Assembly: GCF_026168555.1 (NCBI RefSeq)
Contig: NZ_CP092471.1
Span: 2,118,501-2,182,500, forward strand
Direction: 5' to 3'
Origin: Qipengyuania spongiae
GTDB lineage: Bacteria > Pseudomonadota > Alphaproteobacteria > Sphingomonadales > Sphingomonadaceae
Length of the DNA stretch: 64,000 nucleotides
Shown here: one piece after another, positions 61,554 through 64,000 of the stretch
How the letters are laid out: each line of letters starts with the position of its first letter
Numbering within the stretch: position 1 is the first letter of the stretch
Notes under the pieces: model-generated
The model's input: the letters and a program-made list of their open reading frames with translations, nothing else
The model's database searches: none
What the model was told of the DNA's origin: nothing
Made by a program: the position numbers and the translations under genes

Positions 61554-62966
61554 ATGGCCGCAGCATCGAAAACCACCGGCGAGGGCTGGTCGTCGCGGCG
61601 CGCCTTCGTGCTGGCAGCGATCGGATCGGCGGTCGGCCTCGGCAATATGTGGCGCTTTCCTGCGGAAGCCGGAGCGAATGGCGGCGGTGCCTTCGTGATG
61701 TTCTATCTGCTTTGCGTGCTACTGATCGGCCTTCCGGTACTTCTGTCCGAAGTTGTCATTGGGCGTCATGGACAGAGCAACGCGCCCGAAAGCGTCCGGC
61801 GCGTGGCCGAAGAGAGCGGTAAGTCGACAGGCTGGGCGCTCCTCGCCGATATCGGCGTGCTCGGCGCGTTCATGGTGCTCAGCTTCTATTGCGTCGTAGG
61901 GGGCTGGGTCCTCTATTACATCGGCGTCTTCCTCGGCGACATTTTCACCACCGGCATTGTGGGCGGCGCGTTTCAGGGCCGCGACCCGGCCGAGGTCGAG
62001 GCGCTGCTGCCCGCATTGTTCGGCAACGGCGCGTTGATGCTCGGCCTTCACGTGGCCTTCCTCGCGATCACCTTCTTCTTCGTCGCGCGCGGCGTTTCCG
62101 GCGGAATCGAATGGGTGGCGACCTGGCTGATGCCCGCCTTCTTCATCCTGTTCGTCGCCATCACGTTTTACGGTGCCTTCACCGGCGGGTTCGACGAGGC
62201 GGTGTCCTATCTCTTCACTGTGGATTTTTCCGCGCTGACCGGGCCGGTGATGCTGGCTGCCGTGGGGCAGGCGTTCTTCTCCCTGTCGCTCGGGGTCGCC
62301 GGGATGATGACCTACGGCGCCTATGTCGGGCGCGACGTCAATCTCGCGGGCACCTCGGGAATCATCGCCGCCGCCGATTCGGCAGTCGCGCTGCTCGCCG
62401 GGCTCTGCATCTTCCCGATCGTGTTCGCGGCGGGGCTGGAGGCGAATGCCGGCCCCGGCCTCATGTTCCAGAGCTTGCCGCGCGCCTTCCAGGACATTCC
62501 GTTCGGGTCGGTGATCGGACTGCTGTTCTTCGTGATGGTGTTCTTCGCCGCGCTGACCAGTTCGATCTCGCTGCTCGAGGCGCCGACAGCATGGTTCAAG
62601 GACCGCTTCCGCATGCCCCGACCGATCGCGACGGGCATCGTCGCCGGCGGCGCGATGGTGCTGGGCGGGTTCGCCGCCTGGTTCTTCGGCCAGCCGGTGC
62701 CGGTCGTCTCCGGGATCGCCCTCTTCGACGGGCAGGACGTATTCTCGGTGCTCGACACTGCGACGAGCCGCATCTTGATGCCGATCGGTGCGATCATGAC
62801 CTCGCTGTTCGTCGGCTGGGTCGCTTCGCGGCGCCTGATCGACAGCGAGAACGGCCTGTCCGGCGGCCTGCACCACACCTGGCTTTTCCTGGTGCGCTGG
62901 GCGTGTCCGCTGGCGCTCGTGGTCATTCTGATCGTCGGAATCTTCCCCTCGATCGTAGGCGAATGA
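61554..62966 (+). CDS. Sodium-dependent neurotransmitter-symporter-type transporter (NSS family)
   Basis: A 470-residue Na+-coupled solute carrier, probably for amino acids. The family signature is [21 protein letters not shown] at the N-terminus, with about 11-12 transmembrane segments. A GGGAGAG ribosome binding site lies nine bases upstream. LeuT-type substrate cannot be read from sequence. Divergent from panB across 125 bases. Confidence 0.9.
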   Translation: MAAASKTTGEGWSSRRAFVLAAIGSAVGLGNMWRFPAEAGANGGGAFVMFYLLCVLLIGLPVLLSEVVIGRHGQSNAPESVRRVAEESGKSTGWALLADIGVLGAFMVLSFYCVVGGWVLYYIGVFLGDIFTTGIVGGAFQGRDPAEVEALLPALFGNGALMLGLHVAFLAITFFFVARGVSGGIEWVATWLMPAFFILFVAITFYGAFTGGFDEAVSYLFTVDFSALTGPVMLAAVGQAFFSLSLGVAGMMTYGAYVGRDVNLAGTSGIIAAADSAVALLAGLCIFPIVFAAGLEANAGPGLMFQSLPRAFQDIPFGSVIGLLFFVMVFFAALTSSISLLEAPTAWFKDRFRMPRPIATGIVAGGAMVLGGFAAWFFGQPVPVVSGIALFDGQDVFSVLDTATSRILMPIGAIMTSLFVGWVASRRLIDSENGLSGGLHHTWLFLVRWACPLALVVILIVGIFPSIVGE

Positions 62967-63024
62967 AGATTTCGCTTTTGCGACAATGACACTGCGGATA
63001 AATCCCCGGCTTCTGGCTTGCTGA

Positions 63025-63039
63025 GCGGGATCGTCCCGC
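63025..63039 (+). terminator. Hairpin after the NSS transporter
   Basis: GCGGGA-TCG-TCCCGC is a perfect 6-bp stem 58 bases beyond the transporter stop, followed by CCGGGGG rather than T. Weak as a terminator; may only be a structural hairpin. Confidence 0.3.
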
Positions 63040-63070
63040 CCGGGGGCGTGAGAGGGGGCTCGCGGGCCAT

Positions 63071-64000
63071 ATGATCTTCGGAAGAGTTAAGCCGCTCGAT
63101 GCCATTCTGGCGACGGCGGAGAAGAAATCGCTGAAGCGCACGCTGGGCGGCTTTCAACTGATGCTGTTCGGCATCGGCTGCATCATCGGAACCGGCATCT
63201 TCGTGCTGACCTCCGCCGGCGCGCAAAAGGCGGGACCGGGCCTGATGCTGGCCTTCGCCATCGCCGGACTGGTCTGCATCGTCGCCGCGTTGTGCTATGC
63301 GGAAGTGGCGGCGATGATCCCGGTCGCAGGATCGGCCTACACTTACAGCTATGCTTCCGTCGGCGAATTTCTCGCGTGGACGGTAGGCTGGGCGCTGATC
63401 CTCGAATACGCCGTCGCGGCGAGCGCGGTGTCGGTCGGCTGGTCGGGTTATTTCTCCGGGACCATCCTCAACGAATTTCTCGGCATCAATCTGCCACCGT
63501 GGCTGGCGGCGGGGCCGCTGTGGCTCGGCGGTGCGCCCGGCGGTTTCATCAATCTCCCCGCGCTCGTGATCGCCCTGCTGGTGACCTGGCTGCTGATGAT
63601 CGGCACCAGCGAAAGTGCCAAGGTCAACGCGGTACTGGTCGCGATCAAGGTCACCGCGCTGACCCTCTTCGTCGCGCTTACGCTGACGAGCCCGGAATTC
63701 GACGTCGCCAAGTTCAATCCGTTCCTGCCGGCCGGGGTCTTCGGCGGCTTCGGCACCGGGCTGGGCGCGGTTGGCGCGGCGGCGACGATCTTCTTCGCCT
63801 ATGTCGGCTTCGACGCGGTGTCGACCGCTGCCGAGGAGACCAAGGATCCGCAGCGCAACGTGCCGTTCGGCCTGATCGGATCGCTGCTGTTCTGCACGGT
63901 GTTCTACATCCTGGTTGCGGCAGGCGCGATCGGGACGATCGGCGGGCAGCCGATCATGGGTCCGGGCGGTATTCCCTTCCCGGCCGGCTCGGAAGAGCTC
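63071..64000 (+). CDS. APC-family amino acid permease (3' end cut by window edge)
   Basis: A continuous frame of 310 codons reaches the window edge. The N-terminus LKRTLGGFQLMLFGIGCIIGTGIFVLTSAGAQKAGPG and the ACYAE-like CYAEVAAMIPVAGSAYTYSY are characteristic of cationic amino acid/polyamine-type APC permeases, and TIFFAYVGFDAVSTAAEETKDPQRNVPFG is the central signature. Full length is expected near 450-500 residues. Upstream gap (62967-63070) has a hairpin and no other gene. Substrate unknown. Confidence 0.9.
   Translation, partial: MIFGRVKPLDAILATAEKKSLKRTLGGFQLMLFGIGCIIGTGIFVLTSAGAQKAGPGLMLAFAIAGLVCIVAALCYAEVAAMIPVAGSAYTYSYASVGEFLAWTVGWALILEYAVAASAVSVGWSGYFSGTILNEFLGINLPPWLAAGPLWLGGAPGGFINLPALVIALLVTWLLMIGTSESAKVNAVLVAIKVTALTLFVALTLTSPEFDVAKFNPFLPAGVFGGFGTGLGAVGAAATIFFAYVGFDAVSTAAEETKDPQRNVPFGLIGSLLFCTVFYILVAAGAIGTIGGQPIMGPGGIPFPAGSEEL

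Overview
The window is a GC-rich chromosomal segment from an alphaproteobacterium of the order Sphingomonadales, most likely of the Erythrobacter/Qipengyuania/Altererythrobacter group. This rests on inference from gene content and order: a bamD-recN-ligA run, a ferredoxin-dependent KorAB 2-oxoglutarate oxidoreductase in a genome that also has succinate dehydrogenase, a P. aeruginosa-type long isocitrate lyase, and XrtA/PEP-CTERM regulatory genes. No rRNA, tRNA, CRISPR array, complete insertion sequence or prophage is visible.

Layout. 1-5.6 kb: truncated AMP nucleosidase, the rpsF-rpsR-rplI ribosomal operon with a strong terminator, a DUF808 membrane protein and a membrane-bound diguanylate cyclase. 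5.6-11 kb: a divergent pair of an atypical Mur ligase and an LD-carboxypeptidase, then fabD-fabG and dnaN. 11-16.7 kb: adrenodoxin-type ferredoxin reductase, a PAS-GGDEF-EAL-PilZ protein and lepA. 16.7-18.7 kb: an AT-rich island (two-lobed retropepsin-like protein and a small membrane protein) flanked by two inverted, structured repeats. 18.7-24 kb: a terminase-small-subunit-like protein, three TadG/TadE-type genes and a small secreted protein, then bamD. 24-30 kb: recN-ligA, then DUF2459-prmA-SDR on the minus strand. 30-34.5 kb: sdhC-sdhD-sdhA without sdhB, a HExxH lipoprotein and a ClpP-like protease. 34.7-39.5 kb: a BlaI/M56 signalling pair, YpfJ-type metalloprotease and 3-hydroxybutyrate dehydrogenase. 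39.5-44 kb: guaB, an RsmB-like methyltransferase, a TPR protein, rppH and an HSL-type esterase. 44-52 kb: korAB, an EF-hand lipoprotein, aceA with a small downstream gene, and a divergent RamB/ScfR-like regulator. 52-58.5 kb: a sugar transferase-prsK-prsR-TPR lipoprotein operon of the XrtA/PEP-CTERM type. 58.5-64 kb: a bile-acid-symporter-family protein, DUF475, panB, an NSS transporter and a truncated APC permease.

Working together. Several clusters make functional sense. LD-carboxypeptidase next to a Mur ligase suggests peptidoglycan recycling. aceA divergent from a RamB-like gene, with TTTACAA/TTGTAAA half-sites between them, suggests acetate or fatty-acid control of the glyoxylate shunt. 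The four-gene eps-prsK-prsR-TPR unit couples exopolysaccharide synthesis to a sigma-54 enhancer-binding regulator. Most of the window is ordinary core genome. The least explained structure is the AT-rich island and its flanking multi-hairpin repeats at about 16.67-18.69 kb.
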